Shown here piece by piece: positions 1 to 6,884 of a stretch of DNA of 8,875 nucleotides. Source of the DNA: Lysobacteraceae bacterium (GTDB taxonomy: Bacteria > Pseudomonadota > Gammaproteobacteria > Xanthomonadales > Xanthomonadaceae); the NCBI GenBank assembly GCA_027483745.1, contig JAIXTZ010000262.1, forward strand, positions 1 through 8,875. Reading direction: 5' to 3'. A model generated the notes under the pieces. That model saw only the letters and a program-made list of their open reading frames with translations. It was not told where the DNA came from and ran no database searches. The position numbers and the translations under genes are program-made. How positions within the stretch are numbered: position 1 is the stretch's first letter; the number at the start of each line of letters is the position of its first letter.

Positions 1-23
1 CAGCACATCGAACCCCGAACCCC

Positions 24-62
24 GAAGGCCCGCCTGGCAACAGCGCGGGCCTTCTCCTTTTT
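24..62 (+). terminator. Intrinsic terminator-like hairpin, possible asnB attenuator
   Basis: A perfect 10-bp GC-rich inverted repeat, GAAGGCCCGC at 24-33 and GCGGGCCTTC at 45-54, encloses an 11-base loop and is followed by TCCTTTTT (55-62). This is the form of a Rho-independent terminator on the plus strand. It is preceded by a tandem GAACCCC GAACCCC at 10-23. Only 28 bases lie between the T-run and the asnB ATG, and they already hold the ribosome binding site, so there is little room for a complete promoter after the hairpin. Either it ends an upstream gene and asnB depends on read-through, or it lies in the asnB leader and acts as an attenuator. The upstream sequence needed to decide is outside the window. 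Confidence 0.75.
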
Positions 63-90
63 GCGCTTTCGAAACCCCAAGGAGATTCCC

Positions 91-1782
91 ATGTGCGGCA
101 TCGTCGCGATCTTCGGGCTTAAAGCCTCGGCCGAACTCGAACCCCTGCGCCGGCAGGCCGTGCAGGCCGCGGCGCGCATCCGCCATCGCGGCCCCGACTG
201 GAGCGGCGTGTATGCCGACGCCGGCGCCGTGCTGGCGCATGAGCGCCTCTCCATCGTCGACATCCACGGCGGCGCGCAGCCACTGCGCTCGACCGACGGC
301 GCGCTGGCGCTGGCGGTGAACGGCGAGATCTACAACCACCGCGAACTCGAAGCCGCGCTCACCGTGCCCTATGCCTTCACCACGCAGAGCGACTGCGAAG
401 TGATCAACGCGCTGTGGCGCGAGCAGGGGCCGGGCTTCGTCGATTCGCTCAACGGCATCTTCGCCTTCGCCCTGTGGGATTCGGCGCAGCAGCGTTACCT
501 GGTCGCCCGCGACCCGATGGGCGTGATCCCGCTGTACTTCGGCCACGACCGCGAGGGCCGGCTGTGGGTGGCCTCGGAGATGAAGGCGCTGGTCGGCACC
601 TGCGACGACGTCGCCATCTTTCCGCCGGGTCACCTGCTGGATTCGGCGGAAGGGCAGATCCGTCCCTACCGGACGCGCGAGTGGCGCGAGTTCGCCAACG
701 TCGACGGCCAGGCCATCGCGCCGGCCGCGCTGAAGGACGCGCTGATGCAGGCCGTGCGCCGCCAGCTGATGTGCGACGTGCCCTACGGCGTGCTGCTGTC
801 GGGTGGGCTCGATTCCTCAGTGATCGCCTGGTGCGCGGCGCAGTTCGCCAAGCAGCGCGTCGAGGACGACGGCAAGAGCGAGGCGTGGTGGCCGCGCCTG
901 CACAGCTTCGCGGTGGGCCTCGATGGCTCGCCCGACCTTGCCGCCGCGCGCGTCGCCGCCGAGGCGCTGGGCACCGCGCACCACGAGTTCCACTTCACCT
1001 TCGAGGAGGGCCTCGACGCGCTCTCCGAGGTCATCCGCCACATCGAGACCTACGACGTCACCACCATCCGCGCCTCGACGCCGATGTTCCTGCTGGCGCG
1101 CCGCATCCGCTCGATGGGCATCAAGATGGTGCTGTCGGGCGAGGGCAGCGACGAGGTGTTCGGCGGCTACCTGTACTTCCACAAGGCGCCGGATGCCCGC
1201 GAGTTCCACGCCGAGACGGTGCGCAAGCTCGACGCGCTGCACCAGTTCGATTGCCTGCGCGCGAACAAGAGCATGGCCGCCTTCGGCATCGAGGCGCGCG
1301 TGCCTTTCCTCGACCTCGCCTTCCTCGACACGGCCATGGCCATCGACCCTGAGCAGAAGCGCGTCCGCGCGCGCGTGGCCGGCGGGCGCCCGGTGGAGAA
1401 GTGGCTGCTGCGCACCGCCTTCGAGGGCTGCCTGCCGGAAAGCATCCTGTGGCGGCAGAAGGAGCAGTTCAGCGATGGCGTCGGCTACGGCTGGATCGAC
1501 GGCCTGAAGGCGCACGCCGAGGCGCAGGTGAGTGACGCCGAGTTCGCCGGCGCCGAACGCCGCTTCCCGATCAACCCGCCGCAGACCAAGGAGGCCTACT
1601 TCTACCGCCGGATCTTCGAGTCGCACTTCCCGGGCGGCGCGGCGGCGGCCACGGTGCCGGGTGGCAAGTCGATCGCCTGTTCGTCACCCGCAGCCATCGC
1701 CTGGGACGCGGCCTTCGCGAAGGCGGCCGATCCGAGCGGCCGCGCCATCGCGGGCGTGCACGAGCAGGCCGTCGCAGGCTGA
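91..1782 (+). CDS. asnB: Asparagine synthase B (glutamine-hydrolysing)
   Basis: Makes asparagine in the cytoplasm from aspartate, ATP and glutamine-derived ammonia. The 563-residue product is close to E. coli AsnB (about 554). The class II glutaminase domain fills roughly residues 1-200: Cys2 becomes the N-terminal nucleophile after Met removal, with RHRGPD at 31-36, NGEIYNH at 77-83 and SDCEVI at 100-105. The synthetase domain follows, with the ATP pyrophosphatase loop SGGLDSS at 237-243, the [12 protein letters not shown] segment at 329-340 and GEGSDE at 350-355. The C-terminal [17 protein letters not shown] stretch (454-470) is typical of the AsnB group. The ATG at 91 is chosen because Cys must be residue 2 and AAGGAG lies at 79-84, six bases upstream; the frame is open further upstream but that would bury the nucleophile. 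All key residues are present, so it is likely active. Expression may be controlled by the hairpin at 24-62. Confidence 0.98.
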   Translation: MCGIVAIFGLKASAELEPLRRQAVQAAARIRHRGPDWSGVYADAGAVLAHERLSIVDIHGGAQPLRSTDGALALAVNGEIYNHRELEAALTVPYAFTTQSDCEVINALWREQGPGFVDSLNGIFAFALWDSAQQRYLVARDPMGVIPLYFGHDREGRLWVASEMKALVGTCDDVAIFPPGHLLDSAEGQIRPYRTREWREFANVDGQAIAPAALKDALMQAVRRQLMCDVPYGVLLSGGLDSSVIAWCAAQFAKQRVEDDGKSEAWWPRLHSFAVGLDGSPDLAAARVAAEALGTAHHEFHFTFEEGLDALSEVIRHIETYDVTTIRASTPMFLLARRIRSMGIKMVLSGEGSDEVFGGYLYFHKAPDAREFHAETVRKLDALHQFDCLRANKSMAAFGIEARVPFLDLAFLDTAMAIDPEQKRVRARVAGGRPVEKWLLRTAFEGCLPESILWRQKEQFSDGVGYGWIDGLKAHAEAQVSDAEFAGAERRFPINPPQTKEAYFYRRIFESHFPGGAAAATVPGGKSIACSSPAAIAWDAAFAKAADPSGRAIAGVHEQAVAG

Positions 1783-1792
1783 GCCGCGACGG

Positions 1793-1826
1793 GCCGCGCC
1801 GAGGCCCGCATGGAGGGAGGCGCGGC
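1793..1826. repeat. Perfect 8-bp inverted repeat after asnB
   Basis: GCCGCGCC at 1793-1800 and GGCGCGGC at 1819-1826 are exact inverted copies separated by 18 bases. They lie just after the asnB stop and before the DUF808 start. The RNA could fold into a stable GC stem, but no T-run follows, so it is not a standard intrinsic terminator. It may protect the asnB transcript end or may be chance in GC-rich DNA. Confidence 0.35.
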
Positions 1827-1860
1827 GTGGGAGAATCCGCGGTCTCCCTCTCAACGCCCC

Positions 1861-1865
1861 AAGGA
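1861..1865 (+). promoter_or_regulatory. Ribosome binding site deciding the DUF808 start
   Basis: AAGGA lies six bases before the GTG at 1872. The first GTG in the frame (1827) has no comparable purine run before it and would add 15 low-complexity residues not seen in the family. This favours the GTG at 1872, which gives the family-typical (M)[13 protein letters not shown] start. Confidence 0.7.
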
Positions 1866-1871
1866 CCCCCC

Positions 1872-2771
1872 GTGGCCGGAAGCAGCCTGTTCGCCCTGAT
1901 CGACGACATCGCCACCCTTCTGGACGACGTCTCGGTGATGACCAAGGTCGCCGCGAAGAAGACCGCCGGCGTGCTTGGTGACGACCTCGCGCTGAACGCC
2001 AACCAGGTGGCAGGCGTCCAGGCCGATCGGGAGTTGCCGGTGGTGTGGGCGGTGGCCAAGGGCTCGGCCATCAACAAGGTCATCCTCGTCCCGGCGGCGC
2101 TGGCCATCGCCGCCTTTGCGCCGTGGGCGATCCCGCCCCTGCTGATCCTCGGCGGCGCCTTCCTGTGCTTCGAGGGGGTCGAGAAGATTGCCCATCGCTG
2201 GCTGCATCCGGCGGAAGGCGCCGCAGAAGAAGCGGCACTTCGGGCCGCCGTGGCCGACGAGAGCGTCGACATGGTGGCGTTCGAGAAGGACAAGATCAAA
2301 GGGGCGATCCGCACCGATTTCATCCTCTCCGCCGAGATCATCGTCATCGCGCTCGGCACCGTCGCCACGCAGCCGCTGGTGAAGCAGTTCGGCGTACTGG
2401 CTGGCATCTCGGTGCTGATGACTGTCGGCGTCTACGGCCTCGTGGCCGGCATCGTCAAGATCGATGACGTGGGCCTCTGGCTGCAGTCGAAGGCCAGCGC
2501 CGTGGCAAAGGCCGTCGGCCGCGCGATGCTGGTCGGGGCCCCGCTGCTGATGAAGTTCCTTTCGATCGCCGGGACCGCCGCGATGTTCCTCGTGGGCGGC
2601 AGCATCCTCGTGCACAACGTGCCGGCGGTGCACCACGCGGTGCAGGACGTCGCGGCAATGGCGGGTGCGGTCTCGGGCCTCGTTGCCGCGCTGCTGGAGG
2701 CGCTGGTGGGCGTTCTGGTCGGCGCGCTGGTGCTGGCGGCCGTCGAGGGGTTCAAAAAGCTGAAGGGCTAG
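1872..2771 (+). CDS. yedI: DUF808 family inner-membrane protein, YedI-like
   Basis: A 299-residue membrane protein of the DUF808 family, whose E. coli member YedI (about 305 residues) has no established biochemical role known to me. Family hallmarks are clear: the N-terminal [20 protein letters not shown] segment (8-27), the [12 protein letters not shown] stretch (31-42), [14 protein letters not shown] (52-65) and [19 protein letters not shown] (137-155). Hydrophobic segments that could span the membrane lie at about 68-100, 150-168, 174-196, 225-249 and 262-292. The GTG start at 1872 is preferred over 1827 because of the AAGGA at 1861-1865 and because DUF808 proteins normally begin MAGxxxxALxDDIA. 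It is on the same strand as asnB, 89 bases downstream, and may be co-transcribed with it or have its own promoter; none is obvious. Its stop codon overlaps that of the convergent minus-strand gene. Confidence 0.93.
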   Translation: MAGSSLFALIDDIATLLDDVSVMTKVAAKKTAGVLGDDLALNANQVAGVQADRELPVVWAVAKGSAINKVILVPAALAIAAFAPWAIPPLLILGGAFLCFEGVEKIAHRWLHPAEGAAEEAALRAAVADESVDMVAFEKDKIKGAIRTDFILSAEIIVIALGTVATQPLVKQFGVLAGISVLMTVGVYGLVAGIVKIDDVGLWLQSKASAVAKAVGRAMLVGAPLLMKFLSIAGTAAMFLVGGSILVHNVPAVHHAVQDVAAMAGAVSGLVAALLEALVGVLVGALVLAAVEGFKKLKG

Positions 2772-3340
2772 AACAGCTCGATGTCGTCGCCCTTGCTGTT
2801 CATCTTGTCCATGAACTCCCGGATCGCCTGCTCGACGGTGAGGCCGCGCAGCAGCACGGCCTCGAACATCTCCACTTCCTCCGGCATCGAATAGCGCGCG
2901 CGGATCTTGCCCTGGAGGGCGGCCCAGGCCGCCGCAGACGCCGCCTGGTCCTGGTCGCCGACGAGTTCCGCGAGCCACGCCAAGCCATGGTTGACGTGGG
3001 AGAGGCGCTGGGAGAGACGATCGTAGAACTGGAAGGCCACGATGGCCTGATTGACCATCCCGGCGACGTTCATCGTCGCCATCATCAGCTCCATCTTCAC
3101 CGGACCGGTGGCCTCGGTGTCGGCGAGCCCGGAGATGCGCTCGTTGATCAACTTGATGGTGTTGGCCATCGTCGTGAAGGTGCCGGTGAGCGCGTCCACC
3201 GAGGCATTGCTGTCGGTCATCGCGGCTTCGACCTGCGCGACCGCCAGCTCCATCATCAGCACCGTTTCGCGAAGGTGGTTCCAGTCCGGCCCCGGGTTGT
3301 TCACCTGTGTGCCGCGAACCACGCCGTCATTGCCAGCCAT
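2768..3340 (-). CDS. Small helical protein resembling chemotaxis phosphatase CheZ
   Basis: A 190-residue cytoplasmic protein without signal peptide or membrane segment. Residues 21-75 and 82-125 look like two long amphipathic helices joined by a short polar turn. Residues 103-111 (FQFYDRLSQ) contain F-x-D-x-x-x-Q, with Asp107 and Gln111 spaced like Asp143 and Gln147 of E. coli CheZ (FQDLTGQ), the residues that help dephosphorylate CheY. The last six residues, DDIELF, resemble the acidic-hydrophobic CheY-binding tail of CheZ (DDLLDSLGF). The two similarities suggest a CheZ-like protein binding a response regulator, but this is inference: overall identity looks low and no chemotaxis gene is nearby. 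The ATG at 3340 has GAGGGG five bases upstream (3346-3351, minus strand). It lies 111 bases downstream of the acylase gene on the same strand. An uncharacterised helical protein with a chance motif is the alternative. Confidence 0.9.
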   Translation of the reverse strand: MAGNDGVVRGTQVNNPGPDWNHLRETVLMMELAVAQVEAAMTDSNASVDALTGTFTTMANTIKLINERISGLADTEATGPVKMELMMATMNVAGMVNQAIVAFQFYDRLSQRLSHVNHGLAWLAELVGDQDQAASAAAWAALQGKIRARYSMPEEVEMFEAVLLRGLTVEQAIREFMDKMNSKGDDIELF

Positions 3341-3451
3341 GAGATCCCCTCGATGCCCCGATACGTCCCATAGTGGGGGAAAGCGGCGCCCACCTGCCAG
3401 CGGTTTCGGGCGGGTTTGCCCAGTTTGAAGGTTGCCCTCGGCCGACTGTCG
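3341..3451 (-). other. Spacer between acylase and CheZ-like gene
   Basis: These 111 bases separate two minus-strand genes. I found no hairpin followed by a T-run that would end the acylase transcript, and no convincing sigma-70 or FliA promoter for the downstream gene. It contains only the ribosome binding site for the 3340 start (3346-3351) and a short palindrome TCGGCCGA at 3438-3445. Read-through from the acylase gene is possible but not shown. Confidence 0.4.
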
Positions 3452-5833
3452 TCACGGCGTGAGTTCGAGCCGCGCCGTGGCCGCGCCGGGCAGGAAAGGG
3501 GCATGCCGTCCCCGGGACCATGCCTCGTGGCCCGCGCCCCAGTAGGGCGACATCGGATGGCCGGCTTGTCCCCCGGGCAGCTGGAAGATCGCGCTCTCGC
3601 GATGCGCTGGCGAGACCACCATGCGCTGGCTGGCGCCGAAAGCGGGGGCTTGGATGCGGGGCATCTGCACATCGCCCGGCAGGGGCTCCGAAGGCATGCA
3701 CAGGTGGGGGCGCAGCCATTCCGGAACGCCACTGGCGAGCGGATGGCAGACGCGACTGAGGTTCGCTTCCCCCCACGTTCGCGCGGTGAGCGGCCCCGGG
3801 TGACCGCCACGGATCTCGGTGGCGGCGGCGCGGGCGGCGTCGGCCAGCAGGGCGTCCCAGCTTTCGAAGCGCGGTGGCAGCAGGTGCGCCGGATGTTGTT
3901 CGAGCAGCGGCCAGAGCACCCCTTCGAGTTGCGGCAGATCGGGCATCACGAAACGCTCCCCCAGCGCCGCCTTGGCCGGCCCCAGCAGTCCGTTGCGCAC
4001 ACGGGCCAGCACTTCGAGGCGGAACGTGCGGGTGAGCCGGTAGCCGCTGGAATCGATCGAGGCGCGGCCCTCCCAGTCCTTGGCGGCTTCGGCGATGTCC
4101 CGCCATTCAGTGGCCGACATCGGGGCGACGGTGTCGCGCAGCAGGCGGTTCCAGCGCTCCAGGAAGAGCGCACGATCGTCTAGCTGCAGTGCCAGCAGGG
4201 CCGGTTCGTCGAGCATCGCCGTCGCCCCGAGGGCCTCCGCGATCTGCTTCTGGCGGGCACCCAGCGCGTAGCCCGAGTCGCCGATCAGGGCGAGCATTTC
4301 GCCGTCGGTGATGCGCGCATTGGCCGACCACAGCCGGCCGGAGGGCGGATCGACGAGCTCCGGCTGCAGCGGCGCCGCGGCCGGGTGCCAGCCCGCCCAG
4401 TCGCAGCCCTGCAGGGGCTGCAGGGGCGACTTCGGATCGCAGCCGCCGACGCGAACCGGGATGCGCCCCACGAGTCGCCATGCGATGCGCCCATTCGCAT
4501 CGCCGATGAGCATGTTCTGCGCCGGCACGCCGGCCTCGCGGGCGATGCGCAGAGCGGCGTCGAGATCGCCCGCATGCACGAGGTCGAGCAGGGCGAAGTT
4601 GAGGCTGCCGGGCAGCTGCGCGGTCCAGCGCAGAGCCAGCGCGCTGCCGTCCACCTCCTCGTGGGTGATCGGGCCCCAGCGCGTTTCGCGGACCTCGAGG
4701 ACTTCGGCGGGGGCATTCGCCACCTCGATGGTCTCGCGATGCACGACGACGTCCGCTTCCCCATCGGGCGTGAGATAGCGGGTCTTCGCCGCGTCGGCGA
4801 AATCGACGCGGAAGAAATCCAGCCAGTCGCCGTAGCTGTTGGTGAAGGCCCAGGCCACGCGAGGCGTGCTCCCGGCGATCACGCCCGGCACGCCGGGCAG
4901 GCTCACGCCGGTGACGTCGACACCGCCGTCGGGCGCCTCGGCATCCGCGTAGCGCAAGCGCACGCGATACCAGAGCGACGGTGCGCGCAGCCCGAGGTGC
5001 ATGTCGCCGGCGACGATGGCGCGGCCATCGGCGGTGGCCGCCGCGCCAGCGGCAAAGTTGTTGCTGCCGGGGGCGGCGGGCTCCGCGGTGGCCGTGGGGA
5101 CTTCGTCCGGGGCCTGGGGCAGCGCGCGCAGGTCGAGCATCTCGGGGCCGGGCAGTACGGCGTCGCCGCGCGCCGCACCGAAAAGCGGCGCGTCCCATGC
5201 CGTACCGTCGCGCAGCAGCAGGTCGGACAGTGGCGCCGGCAGCACGTTGCGGATGCGCCAGAGCGCGAGCTCGCGCGAGTTCGCTTCGTCCTGCAGGTCG
5301 AAGAACATCGCGTAGCCGGTGAGCGCGGAATCCACCTCGCTCCAGCGCTTCGGCGACTGCTGGAGCAGCAGGTAGGGCCACGGCCGAACCGCCAGTGAAT
5401 CCAGGCCCGCATTCACGCCGTCCGTGTAGGCTTTCAACGCCGCGGCGCGCGGGCCGGCGATCTCGGCGAGCGAGGCTTCGCTGCGGGCGCGCAGGCGGTG
5501 CAAGCGGTTGGTGCGGTCGACCTCCAGCGCGCGGGCGCCGAACAGCGCCGAGAGTTCACCGGCGGCGACGCGCCGGGTCAGGTCCATCTCGAAGAAGCGC
5601 TCCTGCCCGTGCACGAAGCCCAGCGCGCGCGCCATGTCGAGCTCGTTCGCCGCTTCGATGTCGACGACGCCGTTGGCGTCGCGCGTCACCGACACCGGCG
5701 CCGAGAGCCCCGGCAGGCTCAGTTCACCGTCGTAGGTCGGGACGCTGCCGCGCAGCAGCAGCCATGCGGCCAGTGCGAGGAGCAGGGCCAGCGCAAGCAG
5801 GGCCAGCAGGCCGCGACCGATCCACTTCAACAT
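3452..5833 (-). CDS. Penicillin acylase family (Ntn hydrolase) protein, membrane-anchored
   Basis: A 793-residue precursor of the penicillin G acylase family, which hydrolyses amide bonds of beta-lactams, N-acyl-homoserine lactones or other acylated amines. A hydrophobic segment at about 5-27, preceded by basic residues, should export it and perhaps anchor it in the inner membrane, with the enzyme in the periplasm. The alpha chain is followed by a Pro/Ala/Glu-rich spacer ending in PG-SNNFAAG; Ser257 is the expected self-cleavage site and N-terminal nucleophile of the beta chain. HLGLRAPSLWY (279-289), GVSLPGVPGVIAG (308-320) and WAFTNSYGDW (327-336) are family landmarks. Asn504 in WSANARI and Arg526 match in spacing the catalytic Asn and Arg of E. 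coli penicillin G acylase (beta 241 and 263). GASQRMVVSP and LPGGQAGHPMSPYW near the C-terminus also fit. ATG 5833 is preferred over GTG 5842 because GGAG lies eight bases before it. Substrate cannot be read from the sequence. Confidence 0.95.
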   Translation of the reverse strand: MLKWIGRGLLALLALALLLALAAWLLLRGSVPTYDGELSLPGLSAPVSVTRDANGVVDIEAANELDMARALGFVHGQERFFEMDLTRRVAAGELSALFGARALEVDRTNRLHRLRARSEASLAEIAGPRAAALKAYTDGVNAGLDSLAVRPWPYLLLQQSPKRWSEVDSALTGYAMFFDLQDEANSRELALWRIRNVLPAPLSDLLLRDGTAWDAPLFGAARGDAVLPGPEMLDLRALPQAPDEVPTATAEPAAPGSNNFAAGAAATADGRAIVAGDMHLGLRAPSLWYRVRLRYADAEAPDGGVDVTGVSLPGVPGVIAGSTPRVAWAFTNSYGDWLDFFRVDFADAAKTRYLTPDGEADVVVHRETIEVANAPAEVLEVRETRWGPITHEEVDGSALALRWTAQLPGSLNFALLDLVHAGDLDAALRIAREAGVPAQNMLIGDANGRIAWRLVGRIPVRVGGCDPKSPLQPLQGCDWAGWHPAAAPLQPELVDPPSGRLWSANARITDGEMLALIGDSGYALGARQKQIAEALGATAMLDEPALLALQLDDRALFLERWNRLLRDTVAPMSATEWRDIAEAAKDWEGRASIDSSGYRLTRTFRLEVLARVRNGLLGPAKAALGERFVMPDLPQLEGVLWPLLEQHPAHLLPPRFESWDALLADAARAAATEIRGGHPGPLTARTWGEANLSRVCHPLASGVPEWLRPHLCMPSEPLPGDVQMPRIQAPAFGASQRMVVSPAHRESAIFQLPGGQAGHPMSPYWGAGHEAWSRGRHAPFLPGAATARLELTP

Positions 5834-5924
5834 GCGATCCACTCCGCCCAGGATGGCGCAAGCCTAGCCGAGCGCGGCGTCATCGGGGCGTTAGACTTCC
5901 GTCCCATCCGCGAGGAGCACGACG
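5834..5924. promoter_or_regulatory. Divergent spacer likely holding promoters of acylase and M48 genes
   Basis: The 91 bases between two divergent starts must carry signals for both unless transcription comes from further away. TTAGAC at 5891-5896 on the plus strand and TAGGCT at 5867-5862 on the minus strand are weak -10-like candidates, each about 30 bases from its start codon. No recognisable -35 element or operator palindrome accompanies either. The assignment rests mainly on gene orientation. Confidence 0.35.
5842..5845 (-). promoter_or_regulatory. Ribosome binding site deciding the acylase start
   Basis: On the minus strand GGAG (5845 to 5842) stands eight bases before the ATG at 5833. 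It overlaps the in-frame GTG at 5842-5840, which has only a weak GGCGGA directly against it. This supports initiation at 5833, three codons inside the longest reading frame. Confidence 0.6.
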
Positions 5925-6779
5925 ATGCTGTTGAACGAATGCACGCCTGCCGTTTCGCCCTTTGTCGCGCGCATGGCGCGCGCGGGCGCCCTGGTGCTGG
6001 CCTCGCTGTGGCTTTCCGGTTGCGCGACGTCACCCACGGGCCGCAGCCAGTTCATCGCTGTCAGCGACGCGCAGATGGACCAGCTCGGCGCCAGCGCGTT
6101 CGAACGGATGAAGCAGAGCGATCGGCTCTCCCGTGACGCGCGAAAGTCGGGCAGTGCGCAGTGCGTGGTGGATGCATTGAAGCTCGCGTTGCCGAGCGCC
6201 GGCCAGCGGGTTGCCTGGGAGGTTCGGGTGTTCGATGACCCGAACCCGAATGCCTTCGCGCTGCCTGGGGGCAAGGTCGGGGTCAACACCGGTCTGTGGA
6301 CGGTGGCGAGGACGCAGGACGAATTGGCCGCCGTGTTGGCGCATGAACTCGCGCATGTCATTTCGCGTCATGCCTCGGAACGCGTGTCGCAGCAGATGGC
6401 GGCCGGAGTGGCCCTCGAGGCCGCGCAGTCCTACAGCGGCTCGCGAACCTCGCCCGAGAGCACGCGTCTGCTCATGGGTGCCCTGGGCTTGGGTGCACAG
6501 CTCGGCGTGATGCTGCCCTTCTCGCGTGTCCACGAAACGGAAGCCGATGTGCTTGGCCAGCGCTTGATGGCCGAGGCCGGTTTCGACCCCGAAGGGGCCG
6601 TGCGGCTGTGGCAGGCGATGATCGACGTGAGCGGCGGAGACCGTCCGCCGCAGATCCTCTCGACGCATCCCAACCCGGTGAATCGCATCGCCGCGCTGCA
6701 GGCCCGGGTCGCGGAGCTGCAGCCCGTGGCGGCGCAGGCACGGGCGAACGGGCGGAAGCCGTCGTGCCGGATGCGCTGA
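5925..6779 (+). CDS. M48 family metalloprotease, predicted lipoprotein
   Basis: A 284-residue zinc metallopeptidase of family M48, the group containing the envelope proteases LoiP/YggG, YcaL and BepA that handle misfolded outer-membrane proteins. The N-terminus has a hydrophobic stretch (about 20-30) and lipobox LSGC with Cys33 as the lipidation site; the following Ala is compatible with outer-membrane sorting. The zinc site is HELAH at 140-144, with Glu206 in HETEAD (203-208) as probable third ligand. FALPGGKVGVNTGL (111-124) and STHPNPVNRI (246-255) are typical of the family. Length fits LoiP/YcaL-type proteins without the TPR domain of BepA. ATG 5925 has GAGGAG at 5912-5917, seven bases upstream. 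The second Met (residue 17, base 5973) would give a more usual short signal peptide but lacks a ribosome binding site. It is divergent from the acylase gene. All catalytic residues are intact. Confidence 0.95.
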   Translation: MLLNECTPAVSPFVARMARAGALVLASLWLSGCATSPTGRSQFIAVSDAQMDQLGASAFERMKQSDRLSRDARKSGSAQCVVDALKLALPSAGQRVAWEVRVFDDPNPNAFALPGGKVGVNTGLWTVARTQDELAAVLAHELAHVISRHASERVSQQMAAGVALEAAQSYSGSRTSPESTRLLMGALGLGAQLGVMLPFSRVHETEADVLGQRLMAEAGFDPEGAVRLWQAMIDVSGGDRPPQILSTHPNPVNRIAALQARVAELQPVAAQARANGRKPSCRMR

Positions 6780-6884
6780 GCGGCAGTCGCGCTGAGGCAC
6801 CCTGAACTGGCGGGAGGCGAGGTTCCAGGGCGGATCGTCGGGCCTCGGCGTCGTCCCGGTCGCGTTGCCGCCGAGAGAGCGTGC
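6780..6884. other. Convergent spacer between M48 and WG-like genes
   Basis: This 105-base stretch joins the 3' ends of two convergent genes. A CCGCCG (6868-6873) / CGGCGG (6888-6893) inverted repeat and an imperfect CCCTGAAC / GTTCCAGGG pair could form small stems, but neither is followed by a T-run on either strand. No terminator or small gene is convincing here. Confidence 0.4.

Noticed and set aside
817..1626. A 269-codon open frame antisense to asnB
   Set aside because: AsnB is unmistakable on the other strand. The antisense translation is repetitive in Ala, Val, Glu and Arg with no family resemblance.
1827..1871. Upstream GTG start for the DUF808 protein, adding 15 residues
   Set aside because: The extension is not family-like and lacks a ribosome binding site, whereas AAGGA precedes the GTG at 1872.
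1851..2978. A 375-codon open frame on the minus strand across the DUF808 gene
   Set aside because: It is antisense to a clearly recognised family gene, has a low-complexity Arg/Gly/His-rich translation and no recognisable motif. Such shadow frames are expected in high-GC DNA.
3341..3451. A sigma-54 or flagellar FliA promoter before the CheZ-like gene
   Set aside because: A TGGCAG on the minus strand resembles a -24 half, but the GC dinucleotide does not fall at the required distance, and no TAAA...GCCGATAA pattern is present.
4107..5381. A 424-codon alternative frame within the acylase gene, same strand
   Set aside because: The acylase frame carries the catalytic residues and family motifs. 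The alternative is an Arg/Ala-rich frame-shifted reading typical of GC-rich genes.
5508..5735. Plus-strand open frames over the start of the acylase gene
   Set aside because: They are antisense to its signal anchor and alpha chain, lack ribosome binding sites and have Ser/Arg/Ala-biased translations.
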